17,134 nucleotides of DNA from an uncultured Mycoplasmatota bacterium (lineage in GTDB: Bacteria; Bacillota_I; Bacilli_A; RF39; UBA660): contig UWSL01000020.1 in NCBI GenBank assembly GCA_900552975.1, positions 1 through 17,134 of the forward strand, given 5' to 3'. A program made the position numbers and the translations under genes. Shown here one piece after another: positions 1 to 7,447 of the stretch. Numbering within the stretch: the first letter of the stretch is position 1; each line of letters starts with the position of its first letter. The notes under the pieces are model-generated. The model worked only from the letters and a program-made list of their open reading frames with translations, was not told the origin of the DNA and ran no database searches.

Positions 1-202
1 CACTACAAGAGCCTTTATAAAATGGTGTAAGTGAATCAATTTCAATATCTTCTGTATCGAAAATATTATCTTTTTTTGCTTGGATAACCATTTCTTTTAA
101 AGTCATAATAGCCTCTCTTTTGTCTTCAAATACATTTAACTCTACTCCGTGTTCTCCATCAGAACTCCAGTCTTCAACAATTACATATACTTTACCTTTC
201 AT
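1..202 (-). CDS. Partial small protein of the mobile element, unknown function (C-terminus off window)
   Basis: An open frame of 67 visible codons begins at an ATG (200-202) and runs off the left edge. A second in-frame ATG two codons upstream (206-208) is possible, but the SD-like AAAGG spaces better to the inner one. The visible protein starts MKGKVYVIVEDWSSDGEHGV and continues with a mixed charged segment, apparently a small cytosolic alpha/beta protein. It overlaps the end of the DUF3848-type gene by a few bases (stop at 192-194), so the two are translationally coupled. Small proteins beginning with a K-V-Y-V-I-hydrophobic strand are common in Tn1549-like conjugative elements, but I cannot assign a family or function. 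Confidence 0.6.
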   Translation of the reverse strand, partial: MKGKVYVIVEDWSSDGEHGVELNVFEDKREAIMTLKEMVIQAKKDNIFDTEDIEIDSLTPFYKGSCS

Positions 203-524
203 AGCCATTTACCTTTGATTCTTTCTCTTTATCAATTAAAGTATAAGTAAATTCATCTATGCTTAATCTAATATCTTCACCAATACCAAAATCATTATCT
301 AACCAATCATCATATAATTCATCTAACGGATGTTCTAATTTATTTATCACTTTTATCTGTTCATCATTAAAATAATCACTTGCTGAATCAAAATAATAAG
401 TCATCTCTTGTTTTATCGCTGTTTCATAAGATTTTTCAATTATCTCTTGAATTGATAATTGTTTTAGTTTATCTTCGTATTCTAAATACTCTTTTGCTAA
501 TTTATCATATAATTCTTCTCTCAT
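192..524 (-). CDS. DUF3848-like mobile-element protein
   Basis: This 110-aa acidic, helical protein starts MREELYDKLAKEYLEYEDKL and has a central segment HPLDELYDDWLDNDFGIGEDI. The E-E-L-Y-D-K opening, the I-I-E-K-S-Y-E-T-A segment and the P-L-D-E-h-Y-x-x-W pattern resemble DUF3848 proteins of Tn1549-type integrative conjugative elements. That family match is from memory and is not verified. No enzymatic motif, signal peptide or membrane segment is visible. A GGAGA Shine-Dalgarno lies 6 nt before the ATG. The gene follows ssb by 37 nt and overlaps the next partial gene, so the three probably form one transcript. Function is unknown; the context implies a role in element maintenance or transfer. 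Confidence 0.65.
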   Translation of the reverse strand: MREELYDKLAKEYLEYEDKLKQLSIQEIIEKSYETAIKQEMTYYFDSASDYFNDEQIKVINKLEHPLDELYDDWLDNDFGIGEDIRLSIDEFTYTLIDKEKESKVNGYER

Positions 525-561
525 AACTTTTCTCCATAATAATAAGTTAAGAGGATAGAAA

Positions 562-918
562 TTATCTACCCTCTACTTCTTTGTTTTCTTTTGAACTTTG
601 TTCTCTTGATGACAAAAATGTTACTTTTTCTGCAATTACATTTAATTTAGTAATGTTTTTACCATCTTTTTCATAAGTGTCAGTTTGTAATCTTCCTTTA
701 ATACCAACTAAATCACCTTTTTTACAATAATCGCAAACATTGCTAGCAATACTTTCCCATACTGAAGTATTTATAAAATCAGTTTCATATACACCATCAG
801 CATTTTTAAAACTTCTTGGAACTGCTAAAGTAATATTAGCTACTTGTTTTCCTGATTCTAAAGTTTTAAGTTCTGGATCATTTGCTATTCTTCCAACAAT
901 TAATAGTTGATTCATCAT
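562..918 (-). CDS. ssb: Single-stranded DNA-binding protein, element-encoded, short
   Basis: This 118-aa protein shows the SSB OB-fold signature: an N-terminal strand MMNQLLIVGRIANDPELK, then GKQVANITLAVPR, an aromatic/hydrophobic core around the DFINTSVWES segment, and GDLVGIKGRLQTDTYEKDG with a TKLNVIAEKVTFLSS end strand. It should coat ssDNA during conjugative transfer or element replication. It is shorter than chromosomal SSBs (usually about 160-175 aa in Bacillota). It ends KEVEGR and lacks the acidic D-D-x-P-F tail that recruits host repair and replication proteins. Two consecutive ATGs (916-918, 913-915) follow an AGGAGA SD, and either could start. It sits just downstream of a terminator, suggesting its own promoter or readthrough. 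Confidence 0.92.
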   Translation of the reverse strand: MMNQLLIVGRIANDPELKTLESGKQVANITLAVPRSFKNADGVYETDFINTSVWESIASNVCDYCKKGDLVGIKGRLQTDTYEKDGKNITKLNVIAEKVTFLSSREQSSKENKEVEGR

Positions 919-973
919 AATATCTTTCTCCTTTCCTTCTATTTAAGTTTTTTAATGAGAACTTTAACTCAAT

Positions 974-999
974 AAAAAAAGAACTTGTTACAGTCCTTT
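974..999 (-). terminator. Rho-independent terminator upstream of ssb
   Basis: On the minus strand AAAGGACT and AGTTCTTT pair (8 bp including one G-U) around a 6-nt loop, directly followed by a U run. It lies just after the stop of the second 100-aa paralog and before ssb, so it would separate the adhesin-sortase-paralog unit from the ssb unit. No strong promoter is obvious in the ~55 nt between it and ssb. Confidence 0.55.
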
Positions 1000-1006
1000 A
1001 GATATA

Positions 1007-1312
1007 TTAATCAATACTTTTTAAATTTAAATGTCGCGTATCAGTAATTTTTAAGTGATACTTTTCACGCAAAATATTTTCTAATTTATTAATATTTACA
1101 TCTTCATTTTCAATATAAGATAATAACTCTAAACCAGTTGTAATATTTTGTTCTAAACTATCTGTTAGCATTAAAAATGGACATTTATTACAACTATAAA
1201 GAAAATAAGCAATGTATTCATTTAAAAAATTATCAATAAAATATTCTCTTACATTAGCATCAATTTTTTTGAATTCTGCTACCTGTTCTTCTGTTAATTC
1301 TTCTTCAACCAT
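1007..1312 (-). CDS. Hypothetical protein, paralog of its upstream neighbour
   Basis: This 101-aa protein of unknown function starts MVEEELTEEQVAEFKKID, with a central motif FLNEYIAYFLYSCNKCPF and a C-terminal block INKLENILREKYHLKI. The same pattern recurs in the adjacent 1377-1679 gene (NEYVAYFFYELHKYNF, VKVKQILKEKYNLVL), so the two arose by tandem duplication and then diverged strongly. It is predicted mostly alpha-helical with no signal peptide. A Cys-x-x-Cys (NKCPF region) is present here but not in the paralog. An AGGAGG SD lies just before the ATG. It belongs to the element's adhesin/sortase transcription unit and precedes a terminator. I do not recognise the family. Confidence 0.75.
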   Translation of the reverse strand: MVEEELTEEQVAEFKKIDANVREYFIDNFLNEYIAYFLYSCNKCPFLMLTDSLEQNITTGLELLSYIENEDVNINKLENILREKYHLKITDTRHLNLKSID

Positions 1313-1376
1313 TTTTTCCTCCTATTATATAAAATTATACTATTTTTAAGGTATAAATTAAATTATGCGATTAACA

Positions 1377-1679
1377 CTATATCTCTTTTAAAGAAAATGG
1401 TTCTTCTATTAATACTAAATTATACTTTTCTTTTAGTATTTGCTTTACTTTAACTAAATCAACATCTTTAGCATTAAGATTGGTAAAAGATTCAATTGCA
1501 CTATTAATATAATTTTTTATAGGTGTATTACCTAATGATGAAAAATTATATTTATGTAATTCATAGAAAAAATAAGCAACATACTCATTTAAAATATTAT
1601 TTTTAATATAATTATCCAATTCATTAAAAAATAATTCAATATTTCTTTCTTCTGCTTCGGTAATATCTGTATCAACCAT
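1377..1679 (-). CDS. Hypothetical protein, paralog of its downstream neighbour
   Basis: This 100-aa protein has an acidic N-terminus (MVDTDITEAEERNIELFF), then a hydrophobic-aromatic helix (ILNEYVAYFFYELHKYNF) and a C-terminal VKVKQILKEKYNLVLIEEP block. It shares the spacing and key residues of the 1007-1312 protein: N-E-Y-(V/I)-A-Y-F-(F/L)-Y, D-V-x-(L/I)-x-K, IL-(K/R)-E-K-Y-x-L and a C-terminal LK-(E/S)-I. No catalytic motif or membrane segment stands out. A GAGGTGAG SD precedes the ATG. It follows the sortase gene by 55 nt. It could be a cytosolic regulatory or toxin-antitoxin-like pair member, but nothing in the sequence proves this. Confidence 0.75.
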   Translation of the reverse strand: MVDTDITEAEERNIELFFNELDNYIKNNILNEYVAYFFYELHKYNFSSLGNTPIKNYINSAIESFTNLNAKDVDLVKVKQILKEKYNLVLIEEPFSLKEI

Positions 1680-1734
1680 ATCACTAACTCACCTCGTTAA
1701 TAATATGATACACGATATTCCAATATTTTTAAAA

Positions 1735-2352
1735 CTATGCGATTTCTGCAATTACTACAATTTGTTTATTTGTATTATGTCTACAAGTTATTAAAGTAAT
1801 GGTAGATTTAGTTGTTTCTTTTCTTATTGGTGCTATCCCAGTTTTTTCTATATCATAAATATTGGTAATTTTATATGAATAAGTTTTATTGTTATAATCT
1901 AAATAAATTTCATCATTTAAAGATAATTTATCAACATTTCTAAAATATGAAACGCCTGCTGTACCAGAGTGAGCAACTAAAATAACATTCCCACCATCTT
2001 GATCTGGTACATCAGATTCTTTATGAATCATAATATTGTATTTTATATTATTATATTTAGAATCTTTATCAACTAAACCTCTTTTAAGATTAATTTTAGG
2101 TATTCTTAATACTGCAATATAATTAATAGATGTTTCTTTCTTTTCTTCTACTACTTCTTTTGTTGTTGTATTATCAGTAATTTTTTCTTGTTGTTCTTCA
2201 ATATAAAAATTATCTAGTGCAATATCCTCATCAGTTTTAGTTTTAAATCCAGTATAGATTGTTAAAAAAATTAATGATAAACCTGATATAAGAAATAAAG
2301 AGCCTAGAACTACTAGACTCTTGCTACTCTTATTTTCTTTTCTTTTTAGCAT
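1735..2352 (-). CDS. Sortase (LPxTG-type transpeptidase) paired with the upstream adhesin
   Basis: This 205-aa sortase has one N-terminal membrane anchor (about residues 12-35), an acidic linker, and a catalytic beta-barrel from about residue 78. The catalytic His lies in ILVAHSG (H128) and the nucleophile in TLITC (C190). It would cleave a sorting signal between T and the next residue and join the protein to the cell wall or another pilin. The arginine that normally sits on the strand after the Cys is not at its usual place: the sequence reads CRHNTNKQIVV, leaving R191 or K196 as possible substitutes. The start overlaps the end of the adhesin gene by 23 nt, with GGAGTGA as SD inside the adhesin codons, indicating tight coupling with its likely substrate. 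Confidence 0.93.
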   Translation of the reverse strand: MLKRKENKSSKSLVVLGSLFLISGLSLIFLTIYTGFKTKTDEDIALDNFYIEEQQEKITDNTTTKEVVEEKKETSINYIAVLRIPKINLKRGLVDKDSKYNNIKYNIMIHKESDVPDQDGGNVILVAHSGTAGVSYFRNVDKLSLNDEIYLDYNNKTYSYKITNIYDIEKTGIAPIRKETTKSTITLITCRHNTNKQIVVIAEIA

Positions 2353-5074
2353 AGATAATCACTCCAATACCTGCAACACATAACATAATTGAACCAATTT
2401 CTTTTATATGTAAATCATTTAATTCAGTATTAGGTACTTCAATTATTTTTTCATCTTTCATAGTACATTTAACTATTTCTCCATCTTCTTTAATCTCGAA
2501 ATACATCTTTTCTGTATTAAGATTGTAACCCTCTGGAGCATTCTTTTCTAAGATGTAATATTTACCATACTCTAATTCTTTAATAACAATTTTTCCTTCT
2601 TCGTTGGTAGTACCAGTATAGATTAGTTCATCTTTATCATTGTAGATTTCTATTGTAGTATTAGGTAAAGTAACTGATTCATTAAAATCCGTTTTTGTAA
2701 ATTCAAGTGTTCCTGTTATTTTCTCATCTTTCATTGTAGACTTAATAATCTCTTCACCTTTAACTTCAAAGTACATTTTTTCATCGTTAACTAAATAGCC
2801 TTCTGGAGCTTCTTTTTCAACGATATAGTATTTACCTACAGGTAATCTATCAATAACAATTTTACCATCATTATCTGTTTTACCAGAATAAACAAGTTTA
2901 TCATCTATAGTATAAATTTCCATTTTAGTATTAGGTAATGTTTTATCTGTTGAATAATCTGTTTTAGTAAATTCATATTTAGTAGTTTTTAACTTATTTT
3001 CGATTGTTGTTTCATAAGTAATTACAGGAGTATATTGGTCTTTATATTTTAATTCAAAACAATCTTCGCTAGTATTTAAAACATAACCTTCTTTTGTACT
3101 AATTTCTTTAATACAATAGTTACCTAAATCTAATTTTTCAAAAGTTAAATTACCATCTTTATCAGTAGAACCTTCTTTTACTAGTTTACCATCTTGATAT
3201 AATCCAAATTGTATACCACTTAGATTTCTTTTAACATAAGTGTATCCCTCGCCTTCAACAAGTTCAGCAACTTCACCAACTTTATTGATTACTACTTTAC
3301 CCTTAACAGGTGTATTACTAAACTTTGTATCAAAGATAATTCCATATTCAGAATCTTCTCTTAATTTAGAGTTTTCATCAATAGTAAATTCAATAGATTC
3401 TTTATTCCATAAATAGCCATCTATCTTTTGATCTATTTCTTCTAGTTTATAAGTACCTGTTTGTAAAGGATAAGCAGTAATAAATTCACCATTTTCATCT
3501 GTTTCAAACTCACATATTGTTTGTTTAGGATATGTTGTCGTTTGACATACTTGTTCGTTTGTCTTAGTATCAATTATTTTAAACTTAATTCCAGCTCTTT
3601 TAATTACTTCTTTAGTTACTGAATCTATTTTTACTACTCTTAATTTAGCAGTAATTTCAGCATTAGAAATTACCTTTTTAATAACTCCACCAACTTCTTT
3701 TACCTCAATAGTAAAATCTTTAATTTTTTCATGACCACTTGTAGTAGTTAATTGTTTAACTGTATAAGTTCCATAAGGTAAATTAAATTCAAAGTTGCCT
3801 TGTTCATCAGTAGTATATTCACCCACTAATTTATCATTTTTATCATATACTCCAAATTTAACATTAACTTCTGGTGTCATTATTTTTGTTTCATCACTTG
3901 CATATACCTTAGTTATTTCAAAATCTCTTCTAATAACTTGCTCATATACTTTAACAGTAGGATTCAAATTATCTTCGGTAATTTCAAAATAATATTTTGT
4001 ACTATCAAGAGTATATCCAGTAGATGCTTTCTCTTCTAAAAGATAGTATCTACCTAAACTTGGTAAATAATCAGATTTATTAGTACCTTTTTCATTAGTT
4101 GTAACAGTACCTACTTTAGTGCCATCTTCTTTATAAATACCATATACAGCACCTCCTAAAGTTGCTTCACCTTGTGCTTCATTTGTTTTAGTTTCAACAT
4201 CTTCTTTTTCTGGTGTAACTGTTCCACCATAAACCTTTAATGTTAATTTAGAATATACAGGATCGTATGCTCCAACTCTCATTACATTTTGTGAGTGATT
4301 AGAGAAATATACGATTGGTGGTATTTCATATTTTGTTGCTTTCTTTTCTAAAGTAATCGTACCTTCTCCAACATTATTTGCTGTTATACTTAATGTATTT
4401 CCACTTATAGAAGCACTTATATTATCTGATGTACCAGTTATTTTGAAATTACTTAATACATTATTGTTATCATTTAAAGTAATTGTACTTCCAACAGAAG
4501 TAGTTATATTACTTTCAAAACTCGGTTTAGTATAGTGATTAGCAACTAAATTTTCTATTTCTTGTACATAAGCATCATACTTATTTGTTTTAGAACCATT
4601 TAATGTAGAAGTAAAATAAATATTAGATTCTGGATTAGTAGTTCTCCATATCATAACTTGTGTTACTACATACCATATATTATTGCTATGATCATAACCA
4701 TTCTCATTATATTGATAACCATAATAAGCAAGTAATGATATTCTTTCCCATTGATCTTTAGTAAATCCTAAAACCTTTTCGTAATCTTCTCTAATTACAT
4801 CGTAATATGGAAGATTATTATCAATAGCAGTATAAGGTTGTAAACAATAAACAAACGCATTATCTGAACTTCTCCTTATAAATCTTCCTTGTTGATATTT
4901 AGTATAACCATTAGGTTTTACCTTTTTAATATATATGTTGCTAACATATTCACTTTCCCATATTGCTTGACCTTCATATTTTTCAGCTGATACTTCTTGA
5001 GTACCAAAACTAAAAATTGACAATAAAAAAAGTACGCTAGTTAAAGCATACTTAAATAATCTATTCTTTTTCAT
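2330..5074 (-). CDS. Thioester-domain, SpaA-repeat cell-wall-anchored adhesin
   Basis: This 914-aa surface protein opens with a signal peptide (1-30, ending VSA). Residues ~35-185 look like a thioester domain: a Cys in FVYCLQPY (C77) and the downstream TQVMIW motif (Q139), the pair that forms an internal Cys-Gln thioester able to bond covalently to host targets. Residues ~290-875 hold about six SpaA/Cna-B prealbumin-like repeats, each with hallmarks such as LPNTxxEIY, GKYYIVEKEAPEGY and YFE, expected to form Lys-Asn/Asp isopeptide bonds. The last two repeats are near-duplicates. The C-terminus has VPNTE, a hydrophobic helix and a KKKRK tail, a sorting signal with E where G is usual. The overlapping downstream sortase is the probable processing enzyme. 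It is cargo of the mobile element. Confidence 0.9.
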   Translation of the reverse strand: MKKNRLFKYALTSVLFLLSIFSFGTQEVSAEKYEGQAIWESEYVSNIYIKKVKPNGYTKYQQGRFIRRSSDNAFVYCLQPYTAIDNNLPYYDVIREDYEKVLGFTKDQWERISLLAYYGYQYNENGYDHSNNIWYVVTQVMIWRTTNPESNIYFTSTLNGSKTNKYDAYVQEIENLVANHYTKPSFESNITTSVGSTITLNDNNNVLSNFKITGTSDNISASISGNTLSITANNVGEGTITLEKKATKYEIPPIVYFSNHSQNVMRVGAYDPVYSKLTLKVYGGTVTPEKEDVETKTNEAQGEATLGGAVYGIYKEDGTKVGTVTTNEKGTNKSDYLPSLGRYYLLEEKASTGYTLDSTKYYFEITEDNLNPTVKVYEQVIRRDFEITKVYASDETKIMTPEVNVKFGVYDKNDKLVGEYTTDEQGNFEFNLPYGTYTVKQLTTTSGHEKIKDFTIEVKEVGGVIKKVISNAEITAKLRVVKIDSVTKEVIKRAGIKFKIIDTKTNEQVCQTTTYPKQTICEFETDENGEFITAYPLQTGTYKLEEIDQKIDGYLWNKESIEFTIDENSKLREDSEYGIIFDTKFSNTPVKGKVVINKVGEVAELVEGEGYTYVKRNLSGIQFGLYQDGKLVKEGSTDKDGNLTFEKLDLGNYCIKEISTKEGYVLNTSEDCFELKYKDQYTPVITYETTIENKLKTTKYEFTKTDYSTDKTLPNTKMEIYTIDDKLVYSGKTDNDGKIVIDRLPVGKYYIVEKEAPEGYLVNDEKMYFEVKGEEIIKSTMKDEKITGTLEFTKTDFNESVTLPNTTIEIYNDKDELIYTGTTNEEGKIVIKELEYGKYYILEKNAPEGYNLNTEKMYFEIKEDGEIVKCTMKDEKIIEVPNTELNDLHIKEIGSIMLCVAGIGVIIYAKKKRK

Positions 5075-5076
5075 TT

Positions 5077-5667
5077 CTATCCTTCCTTTATTTCTAACAT
5101 ATCACCTAAATAATCTCCAGAATAACTATTGATATTATAACAAGTAAAACTAGTAATATTTTCTAACTTACTTCCTGCATCAATGCAAGCTTGATGAGTT
5201 GCTTCTTCTGTACCATAGGTATCAACTGAATAATCAATTCTTGCCCATCTCCACATTGGTTTATGATAATAGTCATATTCTGATATTTCTAATTCTTCCC
5301 ATACCTTTTTACTTTCAACACTCTGTTTATTATCTTGAGTAGTTGTGGTGGTTTTCTCTTTCTTTTTCTGATTAGAAGACTGTGTATTTTTATTAGAATT
5401 ACTATTAGTTTTCTTTTCTTCATTGGTATTTTGTTTTTCTTTAGGAGTTTCTTGTTCTTCTATTTTTTCTTCTTCATTTGAGTTATTATCTTTTGTTTCG
5501 TCTTGATCTACTTCTTGTGTTATTTCTTTAGAATCTATATCTAAAGATTTTTTATTATTATCTTCCACATTATCACTATTTTTATTACCTTGTATTTTTA
5601 ATACTGCGAAAGATATGCTAAATAACACAATTAAAACTATTGAAATGATTATTAATTTTTTCTTCAT
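5077..5667 (-). CDS. Membrane-anchored extracytoplasmic protein of unknown function
   Basis: This 196-aa protein has one N-terminal membrane segment (about 4-24, no lipobox) and a long low-complexity linker (about 28-120) rich in Glu, Lys, Asn, Gln and Thr, typical of a wall-spanning stalk. A compact C-terminal domain (about 121-196) contains EISEYDYYHKPMWRWARID, ACIDAG, FTCYNINSYSGDYLG. The two cysteines could form a disulfide outside the cell. It lies 2 nt upstream of the adhesin gene and 17 nt downstream of the replication initiator, with a GGAGTGATGTC SD region, so it is co-transcribed with both. I do not recognise the domain. Association with adhesin assembly or the conjugation surface is inference from position only. 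Confidence 0.75.
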   Translation of the reverse strand: MKKKLIIISIVLIVLFSISFAVLKIQGNKNSDNVEDNNKKSLDIDSKEITQEVDQDETKDNNSNEEEKIEEQETPKEKQNTNEEKKTNSNSNKNTQSSNQKKKEKTTTTTQDNKQSVESKKVWEELEISEYDYYHKPMWRWARIDYSVDTYGTEEATHQACIDAGSKLENITSFTCYNINSYSGDYLGDMLEIKEG

Positions 5668-5684
5668 AAGACATCACTCCTTAA

Positions 5685-6515
5685 TTATAACTCAAAATCA
5701 TCTTTAGATGGTATTGGTTTAGTATCATTTAACCAATCATACTCATCTGATTCATCATATAATGGTTTATCGGCATTTTCAAATTTTCTAAAATTAGAAG
5801 CTATTGAACTTTTTAGATAGCCAAACTTATTTGATATTTCATCACCATTTTCATCTCTAAAATTATTCTTTTTAACTTTAGAAACTACATAGTGGATAAC
5901 TGAGTAGATATCAACATCAGAATATCCTCGTGATTGATAGTCCTTGAATAAACTATCATAAAAAGCAAGATTATATTCATCTTCTTTGATATATCCAGAT
6001 TTTATTAAATCAATAACAAATGGATTTTTTAAACAATTTATAATTATAATTTTTGTTTTATCATTTATATCTTTATTATCTATTTTGTTATTAGTATTTT
6101 GTTTTTTAGTATTTATTTGTGTGGGGTTATCCACCTCTGGTTGTTCCAGTGCTGGTTCATCCAAGGGTGGATTATCCAGAGGTGGAAAATCCGTATCTGG
6201 ATGAATGTCCCTATTTATAAGGCTTTCAGGTTTTTCATGAATAATATAATTGTATTCATAAAGACCTTTTTCCCCTCTAACTTTTTCAATAACTAAATAA
6301 CCATTTTTCTTTAATTCATCTAAAGTAGATTTAATTGCATCTCTTGATTCTTTACATATTGCTACTAAACCATTAGTAGAATAATCCCAGTTTTCTGGTA
6401 GAGATAACATAAATGATAATAATCCTTTTGCTTTTAAACTAAGATTTTTATCTCTTAAATGATAATTACTCATAACAGTAAAATCTTTAGTTTTATCAAT
6501 CTTAAAGTTAGCCAT
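5685..6515 (-). CDS. Winged-helix replication initiator-like protein (DUF6017/RepA-type)
   Basis: This 276-aa protein has an N-terminal winged helix (about 1-95) with the characteristic FTVMSNYHLRDKNLSLKAKG opening, LLSFMLSLPENWDYS, and a recognition helix followed by KKNGYLVIEK. This is the architecture of HTH_36/replisome-organizer initiators on plasmids and Tn1549-like elements. A proline-rich pentapeptide linker (about residues 105-130: PPLDN, PPLDE, PALEQ, PEVDN) and an Asn/Lys linker lead to a C-terminal domain with FGYLKSSIASNFRK, resembling DUF6017. It likely starts replication of the excised element. A GGAGGA SD precedes the ATG; the gene follows parB by 14 nt in one operon. The linker DNA has unusually high GC and exact 15-bp periodicity. 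Confidence 0.8.
   Translation of the reverse strand: MANFKIDKTKDFTVMSNYHLRDKNLSLKAKGLLSFMLSLPENWDYSTNGLVAICKESRDAIKSTLDELKKNGYLVIEKVRGEKGLYEYNYIIHEKPESLINRDIHPDTDFPPLDNPPLDEPALEQPEVDNPTQINTKKQNTNNKIDNKDINDKTKIIIINCLKNPFVIDLIKSGYIKEDEYNLAFYDSLFKDYQSRGYSDVDIYSVIHYVVSKVKKNNFRDENGDEISNKFGYLKSSIASNFRKFENADKPLYDESDEYDWLNDTKPIPSKDDFEL
6126..6200 (+). repeat. Five 15-bp direct repeats (iteron-like) inside the rep gene
   Basis: Read on the plus strand, five units of exactly 15 bp start at 6126, 6141, 6156, 6171 and 6186 with approximate consensus TTxATCCAxxxxTGG. Units 1 and 4 contain TTATCCACC and TTATCCAGA, close to the DnaA box TTATCCACA. They encode the PxLDx pentapeptide linker of the initiator. 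The block is near 50% GC within a much poorer gene. The repeats are seen directly; their role as a replication origin is inferred from RepA_N-type plasmids, whose origins lie within the rep coding region. Confidence 0.7.
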
Positions 6516-6529
6516 TTTATCCTCCTTCC

Positions 6530-7447
6530 TTATCTTTCATAAGATTTTGCTTTTTCTAAATGCTTAGAGTAATAATCTATAGCTTTAAATATAAAGTCTT
6601 CATAATTATCAACTCTAACACTCTTAGGAATCGCACTTCTTAATTTATCTTCACTAATCTTTATTTTAGATTTTTGATTAGGTTTTTCTTCACTCATCAT
6701 ATCCATTATTTTTTCATTTGTAAGTTTGCCATCTTGCGATAATTTCTTTAAAATAATAGTCTGAGCATGAGATGGTGTCGCATCAGAATAATCCATTGCT
6801 TCAAGTAACATCTCTTGTTCGGATTTAGTGAGGTATGATATTTCAACTGCTGGGTTAAAAGCAATTTCTTTATTATCAACTTTATCAAGAAGTTCAGGTA
6901 TAAGTTCATTAAGTCTAATAAATCTATTAACTTGTCTTCCACTTTCTCCTGCTTCTTCACCAACTTTATCTCGACTATCTTGCTTTGGGACAAGTTGTCC
7001 TAAAGATTTTCCTTGGTGAGATAAAGCATCTAATTTCATCTTATATGCTTTTGCTTTTTCACTAGGTAAAATAGTTTCACGGTGCATATTTGAATCTACC
7101 ATATAGATTGTTGCTTCATCATCAGTCATATCTCTTATAATGCAAGGTATAGTTTTAAGTCCTAATAATTCACTTGCATATTTTCTACGATGACCTGAAA
7201 TAATTTCATAACGGTCATCTTTTTTTCTTACAATAATAGGTTCTAATACACCATTAACATTAATTGATTCTTTTAATTTACTTAAATCTTCATTGTTAAT
7301 TACTTTAAATGGATGATTTTTAAAAGTATCTAAAAGACTTAATTCAAGTTTTTCTATTTTTTCTTTATTTTGTTCATCTCTTTCTTCTTGTGATGTAAAG
7401 AAATCATCTAACTTGAACATCGAATCTATTACATTCTTTCTCTCCAT
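6530..7447 (-). CDS. parB: ParB-family partition protein / CTPase
   Basis: This 305-aa ParB/Spo0J-like protein has an N-terminal ParB/Srx domain with the VLEPIIVRKKDDRYEIISG strand pattern and the CTP-binding box GHRRKYASELLG. The second motif NMHRETILPSEKA follows. A central helix-turn-helix (about 155-215, including GESGRQVNRFIRLNEL and NKEIAFNPAVEISYL) should bind a parS-like centromere, and there is a C-terminal dimerisation region. It would work with ParA to segregate the circular form of the element. Its ATG lies inside the parA 3' end (44-nt overlap) after an AAAGGAGG SD, implying coupled translation. I did not find an obvious parS site in the window. Confidence 0.93.
   Translation of the reverse strand: MERKNVIDSMFKLDDFFTSQEERDEQNKEKIEKLELSLLDTFKNHPFKVINNEDLSKLKESINVNGVLEPIIVRKKDDRYEIISGHRRKYASELLGLKTIPCIIRDMTDDEATIYMVDSNMHRETILPSEKAKAYKMKLDALSHQGKSLGQLVPKQDSRDKVGEEAGESGRQVNRFIRLNELIPELLDKVDNKEIAFNPAVEISYLTKSEQEMLLEAMDYSDATPSHAQTIILKKLSQDGKLTNEKIMDMMSEEKPNQKSKIKISEDKLRSAIPKSVRVDNYEDFIFKAIDYYSKHLEKAKSYER

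Noticed and set aside
1313..1376. TATAAT-like sequences before the 1007-1312 gene as a promoter
   Set aside because: Two TATAAT hexamers occur, but neither has a credible -35 at correct spacing; common by chance in such AT-rich spacers.
5986..6296. Two overlapping plus-strand ORFs across the rep linker repeats
   Set aside because: Antisense to the rep gene; the GC-rich repeat yields open frames in several phases. No SD or known motif.
6748..6993. 81-codon minus-strand ORF
   Set aside because: Lies entirely within parB in another frame; parB has clear motifs and SD, so this is a shadow.
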